From: Cloeon dipterum | Lineage: Eukaryota; Arthropoda; Insecta; Ephemeroptera; Baetidae | NCBI RefSeq assembly: GCF_949628265.1 | Contig: NC_088788.1 | Coordinates: 23,422,335 to 23,486,334, forward strand | Length of the DNA: 64,000 nucleotides | Direction: 5' to 3' | Part shown: positions 13,131-26,568 of the stretch, in pieces | Layout: each line of letters starts with the position of its first letter | Numbering within the stretch: the first letter of the stretch is position 1 | Position numbers and translations under genes: made by a program | Notes under the pieces: model-generated | What the model was told of the DNA's origin: nothing | The model's input: the letters and a program-made list of their open reading frames with translations, nothing else | Database searches by the model: none

Positions 13131-16100
13131 GTGTGTTCATGTTGGTGCTTAACTTGTCGTACAGTGAAAGTGAATGAAGGCACAAGACCTGTTCGATCGT
13201 CGTGGCACGTGTCCATCACTTGTGTGATGTTTAATTTCCTTTTAAACATTTATTATTATCACGTAAGCAAAAACTAGAGATAAGATAATTTTTGTAAATA
13301 TTTAATAGCTTTGGTAAATCTGGCTTAAATTTTATTTATAGTATTTTTCCTATCCCCATACAGTTACAAATAACGTAAAAAGGTCTAATGCACACAAAAT
13401 AGTAAAGCACTATCCTTCACTTTTTTAACTACAAAGTTAACACAAAAATCGATTCAGTATGACAATTTCAAGTTCATATTGCACTGTAAAAATAATAACG
13501 CATTTCCTTTGGCACTAGAAACAAGTTTTTATTTTACATTATTGTTGAAACTACTACATGTTCCCGAAAACCAGACACTCTGAGCTAGTGAAATTGGTTC
13601 TCAATCTAGTGCGAAATAAACACACATGGCTGGGAAATTTAGAATAAAATAAATCACTAAATAAACAACTAAAAAATGAAATATTAAAACCTAGTTGTCT
13701 TCTTAAAAAAATGTTTTAAATTGTAACGGAGCTAGTTCCCTTGAGTTTGATAAATGATATCAGAGCAGTATTGTTATGCAATCAAAACATTATAAATCTC
13801 TTTCCATTGAAATGTTCGCAAATACTGACAAATGAAACATTTTTTCATAATTCTTTATGGCTTCAAAATAAAAAATGTTCAAATTTAATAAGGTGCAGAA
13901 TTTTTAGTGGTTGTGCAAACGAACGATGTAACATCGTATTTTTTCAAATTATTGATTCAAGATCACTATTTCAAATTGATAAAATTTTAATAGGAAAAAA
14001 TCTCGATTTTATTACCATGTTAAAAGGTGCTGATGGCCATTTTGTCGCCACTGCTGGACGACGAAGACAACAGTCTGCACCCGGTGCGGAAAAAAGCTCT
14101 ACTCCAGTTCATGAGCGACTGCTTGTACCCTGCACAGCAGCGACCCTTCGCCCTGCCGTGGTGGCAGAAGACGGCGTGGAGCGTCGTTTTCGGCGCTATG
14201 CTACTCGTCGCCGTCGGAGGCAACACGATAGTTATGTGGATCGTTCTCGGTGAGTCAAATAAATATGCAAATTTCTGCTCGAGCATACATAATCCCAGCT
14301 GGGGAATGAGGCGAAATTGCTCGCAGTGCTTCGTTTCTTGTTTTATTCGCTCGCCAACTGCGAGAGTAATGCTTGTAAAAAGGAGAGCCGAAAAGAAAGG
14401 TTCAGGAAATCGAATTCCTTTGCGGCGGGAGAAATTTTAGTTTTTATATATCGCTCAGGCTGCCTGTGTTCTACAAAATTAAACCTTTATTAAGAACTTA
14501 TTCCCTCATAAAAGTTGTTTGTTTAGTTCAGTCAAATGAAACTTATATTAGCTCGAAATTCAAAGAACTTTAGGGTTCACGTTTTAAAGTTCAGCATTAA
14601 AGCTTTGTTTAATGGGAACCTTGTAAAAATTAGCATTTTCGTTGAAGCCACTGTGTGAGTCTGTAATTTTAAATTCAGTGAATTTAATTTTGTAATTCAA
14701 CACCCTTTGAAAGTGAATTTTCCTACGCGTTGGATCATGACAATGCCATTCACGCAGCTGGCAAATGAATATGATGCTCATGCGATTATTTTCACTTTCT
14801 TGCTCAAAGTGCACATTCATTATTGTGCTCCCGTGAGGCGTGATACGCCAATTTTTCGTTCAAGGTACTTTTTCCATTTCACTGATTACGAGAGAAGCTT
14901 GAAATTGACACTTTCTTCCTATAGGAGTCGAGCGAAAGAGAAAAGCATTTCTCCTATTTCATGTTATTCCCTGCGGTTACATCGATGAGAGTTCGAAAAA
15001 AAACTTTGCCCGCGCAGTCTTCAATTCGAAAACAGCTTTGTTTGTTACTGTGCTGTAAAGTGAGACTATCTATCACTTGCGCAAACCTTCTTCACATGTC
15101 TCTCGGGGACACTTAAGTTGCAGAAATTAATTAAGGAGGCATAGGACTCGACGGAATCGAGCACCGACACATTAAATTAAATTTGAGCCTGCAGGAAGGT
15201 GATGCTCTCAGAGCGTGGAGAGGGGTTCACTTGAAACAAATAGGTCACCAGCATTGCGTGCACATGCAAACAAGATTTCATGATAGATGCCCGCTCCTTT
15301 GATGCGCAGTTCGTTAATAAATATCGGGAAGAAGTCGACAAATTGGAAAATAATGATAGTGTCTTAACAGCGTTTTTTCTTGCAAAAGAGCACTCCAATA
15401 TTAAACTTTGTGCACTGTGTAACATTGTACTTCAGTTCGGGGAAGGTTTCTTTGAGCAATTTAGTTCAATAAAAAGAAATTTAAAGTGATATTCTCTCTT
15501 TCACATCCCTCTCCCAATTATCTAAGAAATTTTCTGACAAGGAAACTTTTAGGATAATTATAATAACGTTTTAGCTGTGGTGAATATGTGTAGAAATCAA
15601 GAGAGGAACTAAGATCACAAGATAATTTTTGTAATTCAACGGTGTTAACGAGGTGTGGAGACCTGAAGGAGAAAAATCCCCTAAATGGATTCAACATAGG
15701 AATTGTTTTGAAATAAAATCTTTAAGTGAGTTATCGTTCAATCAAGACAAAATTTTACTAGCAGACTCTATCTGACGCGAAAAATTGCTCAATGCTTCAT
15801 TTCTTTGTGGTGACCCGTAAATTTTAAATTTTGGTAGGGAAAATCGGTACTAGCTCATTGTAGGCTCGTGATAATTGATACAAATTTGCTGAGTTGATTT
15901 TACCATATAAAAACTCTATTTAAATTGTTTAAAGAAACTGCCTCAAAATTTTGTTCAGCTTGAAAAATGTAGGGACCATCTAAGAATCCAATGACATGAC
16001 CACAGTAATTATGGAGTTTCCTTGTTAATAAAACTATTAAAGTTTTCGGCTATTTCCTTTTCTATCAATTGAAAATAGGAGAGTTGTTTCACCTATCAAT

Positions 16101-19100
16101 ACACGGAAACATATATCAGGGGTTAATTTCCGTTATAATTTCTGACAAAATTCCACTATCTATCTGGTAGACGAGAGCCAATTTTATTGTCTGTGCATAA
16201 ATCTTAAAAGTTTGCAACGATAAATAGCATCCTATATCCCCTACCGCAAAATCCAATAAAAGGCTCAAGTTGAGAAGCGCTCGCAACTTTCCAAACTTTG
16301 CTAATCAGCGGGCCATTGAATTTCAGCACACCGACGCATGCGTTCGGTGACCAACTACTTCTTAGTGAATTTGAGCGTTTCCGACCTGCTGATGGCACTG
16401 CTAAACTGCATCTTCAACTTTATCTACATGATCGACTCGGACTGGCCCTTCGGTGCCACATACTGCACGGTCAACAACTTTGTGGCCAACGTGACCGTGG
16501 CCGCGAGCGTCTTCACACTTGTGGCCATCTCGTTCGACCGGTACGTGGCCATTGTGAAGCCACTCAAGAGGCGTATGCGGAAACGCTGGGCGCTCTTCAC
16601 TGTGCTCTCCATCTGGTTTCTCAGCTCGTTGCTCGCCCTGCCACCTTTGCTCTATTCAACCGTCTATACCACCAGGTCAGACTCACTTCGCTTTCAATCG
16701 CCTTGCAGAGCGGAATATTGCCTTGACGGCCGATAATGGAAAATATTTTAATTTATGTACCATTCTATACTGTGCAGGGCACTTGCTGCATACTATCAGA
16801 GAATAAATTACTGCCGCGTCCACAGATTGGATTTTCAATATGAATGAAAAAAATAATTGAAGGAAATAATTCAATTTCAATATTACATTCTATATTTTCA
16901 GTTCAAAAAGCAGCACTCTAGATAAATATTCACTTCAAATCGTTTGCTCGAACGGCTCCTACGTGCGTCATTTTTTGTTTGATGGTTGTGTGATTATAAT
17001 GAATTTAATTCCTCATTCTGCTCCATGCAGCAACAAAATGCGCATCATTAATTTTGACATTGACGTGTTTTTGCTTTGGCAAAAACGAATCAAAAGGAGA
17101 AAATTTCAAATTTTGCCAACTGATTCTGCGTGAAAGAGAATCGGACCTAATTAATGCTGCTGCTCGCTCGGTTCACTGCCTGTAAATTTACTCTAACTAT
17201 TGCGTCGAGCGCAACGAGCTCAAAATAATTGCATGCCATACCACCTCGTCACAGAGGCCAAACTGCTGTGACCCCACGTTCTAAATTGCTGCTTCCCTTC
17301 TCTGTCCACTTTAACCGAGTTTATTATGCTTGCTCGTTGAATTAGTGCTTAATTGCCTGTTTGGACAACAAACAATTGAATTTTTCACACTCACTTTGTT
17401 GTATGCCTAATTAAAAGGCAGAAAAATTTAAAGCTACGCAGGAAGCAAATATAAATTTCGTGGGGCATAATTATTTACTCATCCTATTAATTTTCCGCGA
17501 ATCGCACTATAGTTGAATTTGAGTCCATTTGTCAACTGGCCGGATAATGTTTCATTCATTCGTACTGGCTACATTTCTGATACAGAATTTCAATCGAATA
17601 TGAGTGGATTTGCTAATATTTGTCATTCAATACTTTCACAGATACTCGAATGATGAAACGCGCACTCTTTGCTACCTCGTCTGGCCCGACGGCGTCTCCC
17701 CTCGATCCAGATTGGACTACGTGTAAGCAACCCATTTTAACCTTATGAATAAGAGCCTCCCTAAAAAATACAAATACTATAAAAAATTATATTTTTGAAA
17801 TTTTAAACTTTAATAACAGCTTAAGAGTGAGTAAAATAACTTAAAAATAGAAAAATTAATGTGCACTAATTAATAATAATGATAATAATAATGAACAATT
17901 CTTGAGAGAATATTTTCTCTCGTGATTTGTTGCGTTTCTTGAGTGGTAAATGAATAACATGACCTTAACTAAACTAGACCAGTTTGGACTAATCCAGGCC
18001 AGTGGAAGGCCACCCTATTCCATGAGATAAAAAATCAATATAATATACAACAATACAAAAATGTTTGGCAAAAATAAAATTCACAATAAGCCCAACAGCG
18101 CACTTAATTTCATGAGTATTTCACAGCCGGCTCAAAAAGACGAAATAAGTAGATAAATGTGCTTTGGTATACCAAAAGGTATTCAAATAGTGTAGGGGAC
18201 TGCTTATGTATTCTGTCTCAACAATTATTTCCTTTCCAGCCTGTAAAATGTTTGTACGCGCCCCAATAAGGAGATGGCTAATTGTAAGCTGACTAATCAT
18301 ATACTTGGAACATGCAATTGCTATCGCCCCCAGAAACAATCCTTTTCTCAGATTATTTTCCAGTTTAATATATAACAATCACATTTTCCTTAATCTAATT
18401 TTTTTCCTGTGCATTACAATTGTTTAAAACCTCGACACTTTTGCTAGAAGTTTTGTAACATTTGCTGGTAAATTGTTTTGCAAGCCACGAAACACAACAC
18501 ACAACGTGCGGTCTTTTCCACACCAGCCCCTGCCGATTGTTCCAGGTACAACATCGTGTTTTTGACGCTGACGTACCTGTTGCCCGTCGCAGCGATGGCC
18601 CTCTGCTACTGGAAAATGGGTCGCGAGCTGTGGGGCACGAACGAGGTAACGACGCAGCGGCAGATGGCGCGGCGGAGGGTGGTTCGCATGTTCCTCATGA
18701 TCGTCTGCATTTTCGCCGTGTGCTGGCTGCCCTACCACGGCTACTTCATCTACGCTTACCACTTCCGCGAGATTGCAGCTTCCAGTTACGTGCAGCACTT
18801 GTACCTCGCCTTCTATTGGCTCGCCATGGCCAACGCAATGGTCAACCCCCTCGTGTACTACTCCATGAACCACAGGTAAGGCTTCTTGACGTTAAGTTTA
18901 ATCTATTTTTTATTTGCATCATTAGTATACTCTGCGCCTTAATTGGCAATTTATCCTCTTAGTATATAGTGAGTTGTACCATGCATCGCCATTCTGGAGG
19001 GTTCTTAGAGATAATTAAAAGTTGATTGGGATGCATGTTTCACGCTATATTAAAATTTGCTGTCAGAACTGCGAGAAAATTCAGCTCGGAGCGACAAAGA

Positions 19101-20001
19101 AATGTTGCAAGTCACTTTTTTCCAGCTAATAGAATGTGCAAAGTACCTCTTTGATGCATGCAAAACAAATTTAAGCTTTATTTAACGAAAATAATTAAAA
19201 ATTACTCTGATATATTGATTAGTACCTGCATGTGCATAAACCTGGTAAAATAAAAATATGCCAGTGTAATCTGCAGACCTAATAAATAATTCATTGTGAA
19301 CTCTGAAACTTGGGGAAACAAAATATGATGAAGCAGTCTCAGGAAAGCATCAGTTGCTCCGTCAGTAGAATAAAAACTTCCCTCGTGCACTCTCCTTACA
19401 ATTAAACGCATTTTCATGAGCAAACGCACTTCCCTACTTTCCTCTCACTTTCATGCCAAATTAAAATTATTCTTGTTACCAGCAACCGCGAGAGGGGAGG
19501 GATATGGTTGTGATTTCAAATATTTCATTTTTCAACGGTTACGTAAAAGTCAACTTTTGGTGACACTGAAAATCTTGGTTCGCTCGACAAAAACATTTCC
19601 CAGTATAAAAGCGAGAGCGGTCAAGATTTTTTCATCAAACCTTGTTCATGCGTTCTCATTCAATTATTCGAGCTATGATCGAATAATGTAATCTCGATTG
19701 ACGAGACACGCAGTGATAAAAATCCCTTTTGAAAGCGCGCAAAGAGCCTTGAATCTTTTCCAATTTTCCGCTTCGTTTATCAGTCTCTCGCTTCAGTCAC
19801 AAAAGATGCCAAAAGAGTAGACAATATATGTTTCTTTTCTTCCTCTTTGATACCAGGTTCCGAGCTTACTTCCGGAGGGTGGTGTGCTGCGCTCCGAAAC
19901 TGCCCGTCGACCCTCCACGGCCGGCCGCTGCAACCCCGGTGAGGTGGAACCGCAGCACCCAAGAGACCCGATTGATCCACAATGGTGCTAACAATTCTTG
20001 A
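12978..20001 (+). CDS. TkR86C-like: Natalisin/tachykinin-type neuropeptide GPCR (TkR86C-like)
   Basis: Six exons join in frame to 426 codons: 12978-13130, 14027-14249, 16327-16675, 17642-17722, 18546-18875, 19857-20001. All introns are GT-AG. The product is a rhodopsin-class seven-helix receptor for an amidated neuropeptide at the plasma membrane. Visible landmarks are three N-glycosylation sites in the N-terminal tail (N11, N38, N47), GGN in TM1 (115-117), NLSVSD in TM2 (140-145), Cys172 and Cys252 for the extracellular disulphide, DRY at 196-198, CWLPYH in TM6 (328-333), NPLVY in TM7 (369-373) and Cys389-Cys390 as likely palmitoylation sites. From memory of the family, the N-terminal segment, the SDWPFG and NNFVANVTV motifs and the VWPDG loop resemble Drosophila TkR86C (natalisin receptor) more than TkR99D. 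The start is the ATG at 12978, the first in a region ending in an N-glycosylated tail; an upstream in-frame ATG at 12933 is less likely. Natalisin rather than tachykinin as ligand is inference. The introns (0.8-2.1 kb) hold no other supported gene. Confidence 0.93.
14027..14249 (+). CDS. TkR86C-like: Receptor exon 2 (N-tail end and TM1)
   Basis: Acceptor AAAAG|GTGCTG, donor CTCG|GTGAGT. It encodes residues 52-125 plus the first base of codon 126: the end of the N-tail, the FALPWWQKT pre-membrane motif and TM1. The acceptor lacks a strong polypyrimidine tract but keeps the frame, and the protein matches the family on both sides. The split codon 126 becomes Ala. Confidence 0.85.
16327..16675 (+). 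CDS. TkR86C-like: Receptor exon 3 (TM2 to TM4)
   Basis: Acceptor TTTCAG|CACACC, donor ACCAG|GTCAGA. It encodes the first intracellular loop (HRRMRSVTNY), TM2, the SDWPFG loop, TM3 with the DRY motif and TM4. It ends in phase 2 inside an Arg codon. Confidence 0.93.
17642..17722 (+). CDS. TkR86C-like: Receptor exon 4 (second extracellular loop)
   Basis: An 81-base exon that is too short to stand out as an open frame. Acceptor TTCACAG|ATACTC, donor TACGT|GTAAGC. It encodes the loop with conserved Cys252 and the VWPDG motif, and joins exons 3 and 5 in frame to give the DYVYN sequence expected at the start of TM5. Confidence 0.88.
18546..18875 (+). CDS. TkR86C-like: Receptor exon 5 (TM5 to TM7)
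   Basis: Acceptor TTCCAG|GTACAA, donor CACAG|GTAAGG. It encodes TM5, the third intracellular loop with the RRRVVRM basic stretch, TM6 with CWLPYH and TM7 with NPLVY. It ends in phase 2 in the Arg379 codon. Confidence 0.93.
19857..20001 (+). CDS. TkR86C-like: Receptor exon 6 (C-terminal tail, stop)
   Basis: Acceptor TACCAG|GTTCCG. It encodes the helix-8 region (FRAYFRRVVCC) and a short cytoplasmic tail ending at TGA 19999-20001. A good alternative donor (CCG|GTGAGG) lies inside it at 19939, so an isoform with another C-terminus is possible. Confidence 0.8.
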
Positions 20002-20134
20002 CGAAGGGTGGTCGACGGCTACCTTGAGGTGGCTGTGTGAGCTCAATGTCTGTGTTGCGTTCTTTGCTTTTACAAATATGTGCTGGCGTGCATAGGTGAT
20101 AAGATTTTTGTGATGTTTTTAATGATGAAAAGTG

Positions 20135-20140
20135 AATAAA
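20135..20140 (+). terminator. Polyadenylation signal AATAAA of the receptor gene
   Basis: A canonical AATAAA about 135 bases after the receptor stop codon, followed by a T/GT-rich stretch. It fits a short 3' untranslated region and supports 19999-20001 as the real stop. Confidence 0.6.
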
Positions 20141-23100
20141 AGTGATTATCACTTGTATGTGATATATGTATTTTGCTGGATAATCTCAGCTTCTTTCATT
20201 ACATTCAGAGAACTGTCCTAAAATGCGAAATTTACTTTTTTATCGAGTACATTTAAAACATTAGAGCTAATTGAGATTCTTAAAGATTAAATTTTAAAGA
20301 AAACGATTTTTATAAATTACATCATGTTATATCAACTAGTGCCAAAAAATAATTGCAGTTTAAAACTTTTATTTTCACGAGACCAGCAACAAAGTTTCAG
20401 GCTATAATTTTATCTTTTTGTTCGCGTAAAAAGATTAATGAAACCAATAAGCCATTATAAATGAAGAAACGCAGTGCCTCCCTTAAATCATTAACTTCCT
20501 TAATTTACGGTTTATAATTTCAAAACACATTTCGCCAGGAAAGTTTCATTACATATTCCGTTTGCAGGCACATTAGTGCAAACAAAATTACCTCACAAGC
20601 CATTAAAGCACAACCCTCACGTTGTTTGCTTGCTGGAACGCATTAGCCCCGGCATCAGTGCAGTGTATAGGTGCAAATAATAGCTTCCGTCGAAGCGTGT
20701 TCGCCGAGGAAGAAGAATAATATTGTAGTATATCGTGTGCTTCGACTGGATCCAGTATATTATGTTGGCGCGTGTTGCTGTTGGAATTGCGAGCTGCTGA
20801 CCATTTCTGCTCCTCTGCCTCCTTTGACGAAACGTGCACTGCGATAATTGCTACAAACGAAAAACCAGACCACAGTTTCCTGATGCTTGAGGCTAAACAT
20901 CAAAGCTATTACAGTTTGCCAACGCTCACCGCAGAGAAGTAGAAATACAGCAAAAGAAAAAAATTAGCGGTGCGTTTTTAATCTGACTATAGATTATATT
21001 TCAATTTTGTCTTTTAAACATTTTTCACTCATATCTATGAAAACAATCCAAACATTATGATTTACTTTATTTCAACAGAAGCAGGCAAAATTAATTAAAA
21101 AATGGTTATTCTTTTGCTGGGGAGGCTCCGAGGAGGCATTTAAATTGTTACTTCAAAGAGCTATGCTGATGCTATATGGTGCGTGAGCACATGTTTCAAC
21201 GCTACAGTATCGCACGACACAAGTGGAAATCTGTGTAGTGCCCCAGGCATGCGAATGAAAGAAATAGTTCTGAAATTCCTACTGACAAAACAATTCATCA
21301 CGTTTTTTGAGAGGGAATTCCGCGCGGAAGCGAGCTTTTACATTTTCCATGGCATAAATCTTAAAAAGGAACAGAGTGCTACAGCATCCGATATTTATAA
21401 ATATCATTCATAATCGTAAATGTTTTGAAAATTATATATTGTACCGTTACATATTTACACTAAGATGATATACATCAATTTCAAGACTATCCCATCTTCC
21501 ACTCTAACTTGTTAACTAATTTTCATTAACTCACAAGAATCTTTTAAATTAAGTATATTATTGATTTGCAAAAATCATTAATATAATGTGTCAAATGAAA
21601 TACTTGGGAGTCAATATTGTATCGTAGGTGAAATCATGACTGATTTTTCTTACATGTCTAAATTTTCTAATGGTCTACCTAAAGATAGAATCCAATTCCG
21701 GGGTTTACTTGGAAAAACTAAAATTGTTCTAGAAAAACGTGACATAAGTTTGCTTGACTTATAAGACGATTTTACTGTGCAATATCTAAACGCGTTTGTA
21801 TATTTATTAATACGACTATCAGTGGATGATGCCACGCTGCTCAACTGCTTTATCAACGTTAGCTTTGCAAGCACAAAAACGCTTTGAAATCCATGCGACT
21901 GCTATTCAATTAAATAAAAAAAAACCAGAGCCAACATCATTAGGCTCGATTTCTGCGCTTTTCCTGCTGTGCAACGACAAATCACGAAATCATCGTATAA
22001 TGCACCATTGCAACAGGAAAACGTTGCAGACCTGAAACACGACACGTGAGTGTGAATAAGTAAAGCTTGTTTAAAAGGTGCTTCGCAAACGGTTCAAGTG
22101 CTCGTTTTCCCACAACCACACAGATAAACGCTGGGTAAAAATATTGTGGTAAAAAGTGAATTGCAACAGTTAATGAGAACTAGGTCATTGCGAAAAGCTC
22201 CGTATGCACTTTGCTGCAAACACTTTTTTCACAAAGAAAACTGCTACGAGTGCATATGTTTCAGCTTGAACCAAAAGCGGGCATGTGTGCTTTTGCTAGA
22301 TGATGTAAAGCATGGCAGCTGCGGCCATTTGATTTGTTGCAAACGATGGCAGTAAATCTTTCACCCTTCCGCCACACAAATGTGAACTCTTTCTTTGCCT
22401 GACACTGTTCAAGAGAAGTGAATCAAAGAACCATCGAGAATTCCGTTTCTGTCTGGAAAATTTAATACCGCACCAGCTCTGTCGCCTGTGGTATGTCGAT
22501 TGAGGAAGGATTTATTCTCACCTCGCGATACAGATTAAACACAGTTGAAACCCTGAATTAAAAACACGTTGAATGACGCGTCAAATGTGTGTTTATTGGT
22601 ATAAAATAGTGCTCTAGTACGAAAATTGTGTCCAAGTCAGACCGCAGGAGCCGACTCGCAAAGGAAATTACGCTTTTTCTATGTCTAGACGAAAAAAGAT
22701 GTACTTAAGATATTCAGTATTCCATCTGATGGAACAATCATTCATGCAGCGCACAAAACCAACAGGGCGAACCACATGGTCAAGGGCTTAGCTAGCTAAT
22801 GAAAATTTAATTAAGATCCTGATTGTAGACACGAACTTTCTGGTCTTTGATTGTTGATGTCTGCGTGATGCCGAATTCTTTCCCCTTTGTTTTTACTCTC
22901 AGCAGCAATCAATAATTTTTAACCTTTCCATTGAAAGTGCCTCAAGCCACGAGGAGAGTCTGAGCGGAAAATCTATTTTCAGCGCAGTTTATTTTGCCGA
23001 AAAGAGAGAGCTTTTTGATAAATCTGGAGGCTCGGGTTGATTGTCAACATCATTTTTCTGCGACGCTGATTGAAAGACTGGTATATATATACGCTTCTCG

Positions 23101-26100
23101 GTATAGTGTATTTATCGTGCTTACAAAGAACGGAAAAATTAAATAAAAAGCAAAATATTTTACTTTGCATTTGTTGTGTTTATTCATTGTTTCAAAAATA
23201 ACGGAGGTAAGAAATTATTTGCTTCAAAAAGACAAAGTTTAATAATGCTTATGGAACCATTAGAATGACGCAGTTAAGAAATTATCATTTCCGTTCTTTT
23301 CCTGCAGCATCCAATTACCAGTGAGTTTCTCGTGGATTTCTTTTTATTTTCCGTATGTCTGCGGGCTTCGGGCCATTGAATTAACTCTCCCTCGGCAATC
23401 AGAGGAAGGCAGCCTGGGAACGAAGCCTTTTTCTGCCACAGTTCGCGCTAGGGTGGAGCAAAAATAAAACTCTGCAGTGTCTTGCTTCACAACAATACAT
23501 CACCTGAGAGAGGTGAGGGAGCTTTCTTTATTTTTAATCAATATCCGCCCAAGGCAGTCTTGATTCTGCAAAGGTATAGGACCAAAATACACACGCATTT
23601 CTCGCTTACAACGCGTGAGGCGGATGGGTATACCTTAAGTCATCGGTACGACGCGGCTCAGCGGGCCATGAGAAGAGAGCTTTCTTGGCCGGTGCCTCCT
23701 TTGATCTCTGATCTTCGCCTTCTCCCACGTCTCTCTTCGCGAGGAATGTTCGTGCTGCAATGGGCCGAACCACCGCCATATCTGCAAAATCAAACGGAGA
23801 AAAGAGAAAAATGAGATACCTTTGGTCATGTCAAATGCAGAATCAATTTCGTCATATTTCGTTTTGCGTCATTTGAGTTTAAACCAACCGAACCTAGCAC
23901 AAATTTCAGCCTCGACGTTCCAAGATAAAAGCACACTTATTTTCTGTTGGATGTGTGGACGTCTTTTTATTTTCTTATACCCAAGTTATGACATGACAGA
24001 CTGAAAATACAATTGTGGAACTTCTGCACTGAAGTATCCATCAAGAGCGGAAGAAAGAGAGAAAAGCGTTCGGCCAATAGACGTCATAAAACATATCGCA
24101 GTAAATTAAATATCGAAGGGAGTGAGAGTTTGTTGGAACTATTTCAAAAGCATATATTTATATTGAGGTTGCGGGTTTATGGATTTCCTTTCAGTCAGAG
24201 CATTTTTATTAAAGTTAGAAAAACTATGCCAGTATTGATTTTTCATAATATGCTATCCTTATAACCTGCATCCTGCGTGTAAAATAAAGTAATTGGTATT
24301 TCCTTATGATCAAATTTATGAACTTTATAATTATTGAACTCAAATTATGATATAATAAATCGATTAAAACAGGCTTGCAGGATTATTTACAACATTTTAA
24401 GAAAAAGGAGTTCAATTTTGTCTGTGCGGGCTTTGTGTGTGTGTCCTGTTCGGGGTGTCACAAACCAACCGATCAAATCTATATTGCTCACACGCGGGAG
24501 CTCCAATCCAGAACGGACCGCGGTCCATACTAAACAGGCCAATTTTCTATTACGCACCCATCCAACGGACTTTGATGTGTAGTGCGTGGGCGTTTTAAAA
24601 TTAATGTTTAAAAATTAAATAAAATTTCGACCCTTTTTGTTTTGGTATGAAATTAAGAATTAATCTGTACATTTGAGCAAATTTCTTGCTATTCAGAAAT
24701 TGTGATTGACACGTTCAAAAGGTAAAATTGCTCATATCCAGATTTCTAGCTCTGGTTGTGCGTCTAGCTAATGAAATCAAACGTCAGTATTAAAAGATGT
24801 TAAAAAATAATCTGTTATTTGCATTAATTCGATGCAAAATCTCCAAAAAGGAAAATGTGTTAAAGCTTTTCCAAATAAAATGAGAGAAAATGTGAAGTGA
24901 ACAATTTGTTCACCAATGTGTGCAAGTTGCTTTTATTTAAGTGGTGAGATATAATAAGTTACGGTCGATGTGAGCTAAAAGTAGCTTAATAATGGTTATC
25001 GACGTGAACAACCCTCCAAATTAACCTTCGCGGACACTAATTGAATGACGCTGTCTGAAAGTGTTCGCCTTGAGCGGCCAAGCGGAAGATGTAATAAAGT
25101 GCACAAGCTTGTGCAGCAGGGTGTACCTACCCCTAGCAACGTCAGGGAATTCAAGCGGCCCGTCCTCCTCCACCTCCCTGCGGCCCACACCTGCAAGCAA
25201 CAACCATTCAACGCCTGTGCCAATTTGGCCCACCTGCTCAGCAGCTCACTGCGCCAAAATTGGTTCCTCTTCGAGCCGCCGCCCTCTGGAAAACGAGAGA
25301 AATCCGAGAGCCGGTGATGATTCTTGTTTGCTTTGCCCAACAACACGGAGGAAAGTCAGTGCATGATTTGAGATATGATCGGAATTTTGATATATTATGG
25401 CGTTTCAACTCAATCCTATGAGTCTTGCCTGCTGATGATGGCTGACACAGCTATTTAGCTTTGACAACTTGACATTCTGCCTCAAAATATTTACATTTTC
25501 ATGCTAGATGCTGGGGGATACTTCTGACAAGCGTTTTATTACGATAAATATGGGGTGCTTGGTGATGTGGATAAGGAAAGGCAGCCGTCATTATATTTAC
25601 AAGATATTGAATGGCTAAAATATGAAAACCCATTTCCCGATGGAATTAAAATCGTTTAATTGAAATACGTTAGAATATGCATTTATTTTCTAAATGAAAT
25701 TGTTAAAATCAAAATTCATTTTAACAAGTTTGCATAGTTTTTTACTAATTTAATCTAAATATTTTATAGATTAGAAAAATTTACTGAACACCATTCGGTG
25801 TACTACCACGCACAGAATACATAAAGCAGCGAGAGATGAAACCATAATATAATGATGCGGCGGCTGGTACTGGTTAAGGGGTGTGGCAGTATCATTATTT
25901 TAAGAGGCAAATATCAAGTTTTCAGTCAAAAATTTAATATGATTGGTACATTTGATTTCCAATTATTCTCTAAATAAGTTACAGCTTTTCAAGCTGAAAA
26001 ATACGTTAAAATCGGTCATGGCAAAATCTATAATTTCCCGCACGAACGGGTAGAATTGGAATATTAACATTATTTCGACAGCTTTAAAGCACTAATTGTT

Positions 26101-26212
26101 GTGAAATATTTAAAATTTAAAAAATTACTTTTCAGGATCAAAAAATATTGAATGATTTTGAGTAAAAATATTTTGTAGCAAAATATGAGTTAAAATGCAG
26201 ATTTGATCTCAC
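20141..26212. other. Intergenic, one GC-rich island, no gene assigned
   Basis: AT-rich DNA with no recognisable gene. A GC-rich island at about 25020-25340 is open on both strands, with plausible codon use in the minus frame 25233-25021, but I recognise no family there. It could be a missing exon of the minus-strand gene just above it, a promoter or chance. Confidence 0.5.
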
Positions 26213-26557
26213 CTGGCAAGAGGAGTGATGGAGAAGCTCTGTAGAAATCTAAAATGGATCCCGTTCGTAAAACCCGCAGGAAAAGATTGAAAATTTGATT
26301 AATTTCTGTTTGTAACACAGAAAAACTTGGCTCACATAAATACTTAGGTGGGATTTCGCCGTTGAGGATAGTCTCGTATTCTTTTCCATTTCTCAAATAA
26401 TCTGCAAGAATGAAGGAGTTGAAAATTAAAAAAAGCTAATTGTTAAGAGGAAAACAGACTGACCTTTGAACAGATTGATGCCGTAGTTTTCATTGCTAGC
26501 GCAACTAGCACAGACGACCAGAAGCAGCAACAAGCCAAAGGTAGACACCGGCCCCAT
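26213..26557 (-). CDS. Secreted/membrane protein, 5' exons only
   Basis: Two minus-strand exons, 26557-26464 and 26401-26213, separated by a 62-base GT-AG intron. Exon 1 encodes a start Met and a textbook signal peptide (hydrophobic core FGLLLLLVV, then CASCAS as the likely cleavage zone). Exon 2 continues in frame for 62 codons with a lone Cys (in KYLCEPSF) and the motif LDFYRASPSLLLP, then a strong donor (CCAG|GTGAGA) in phase 1. The mature protein must therefore continue in at least one more exon, which I could not find down to the receptor gene. The Cys, amphipathic helix and SILDFYRAS-type sequence faintly recall the N-terminal NRF domain of nose-resistant-to-fluoxetine acyltransferases; this is a weak guess. 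No hydrophobic acyltransferase exons were seen downstream, so the gene may be truncated, may have a long intron, or may belong to another family. Confidence 0.55.
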
Positions 26558-26568
26558 CTCGAGATCTT

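Noticed and set aside
13741..14253. 170-codon plus frame overlapping receptor exon 2
   Set aside because: It reads exon 2 in the wrong frame, preceded by AT-rich intron; the GPCR frame is clearly the real one.
15280..15489. 69-codon plus frame in intron 2 of the receptor
   Set aside because: Looks helical but has no homologue I know and no splice signals; inclusion would disrupt a receptor that is complete without it.
18121..18378. 85-codon minus frame in intron 4 of the receptor
   Set aside because: I considered a transposon fragment but found no catalytic or structural motif to support it.
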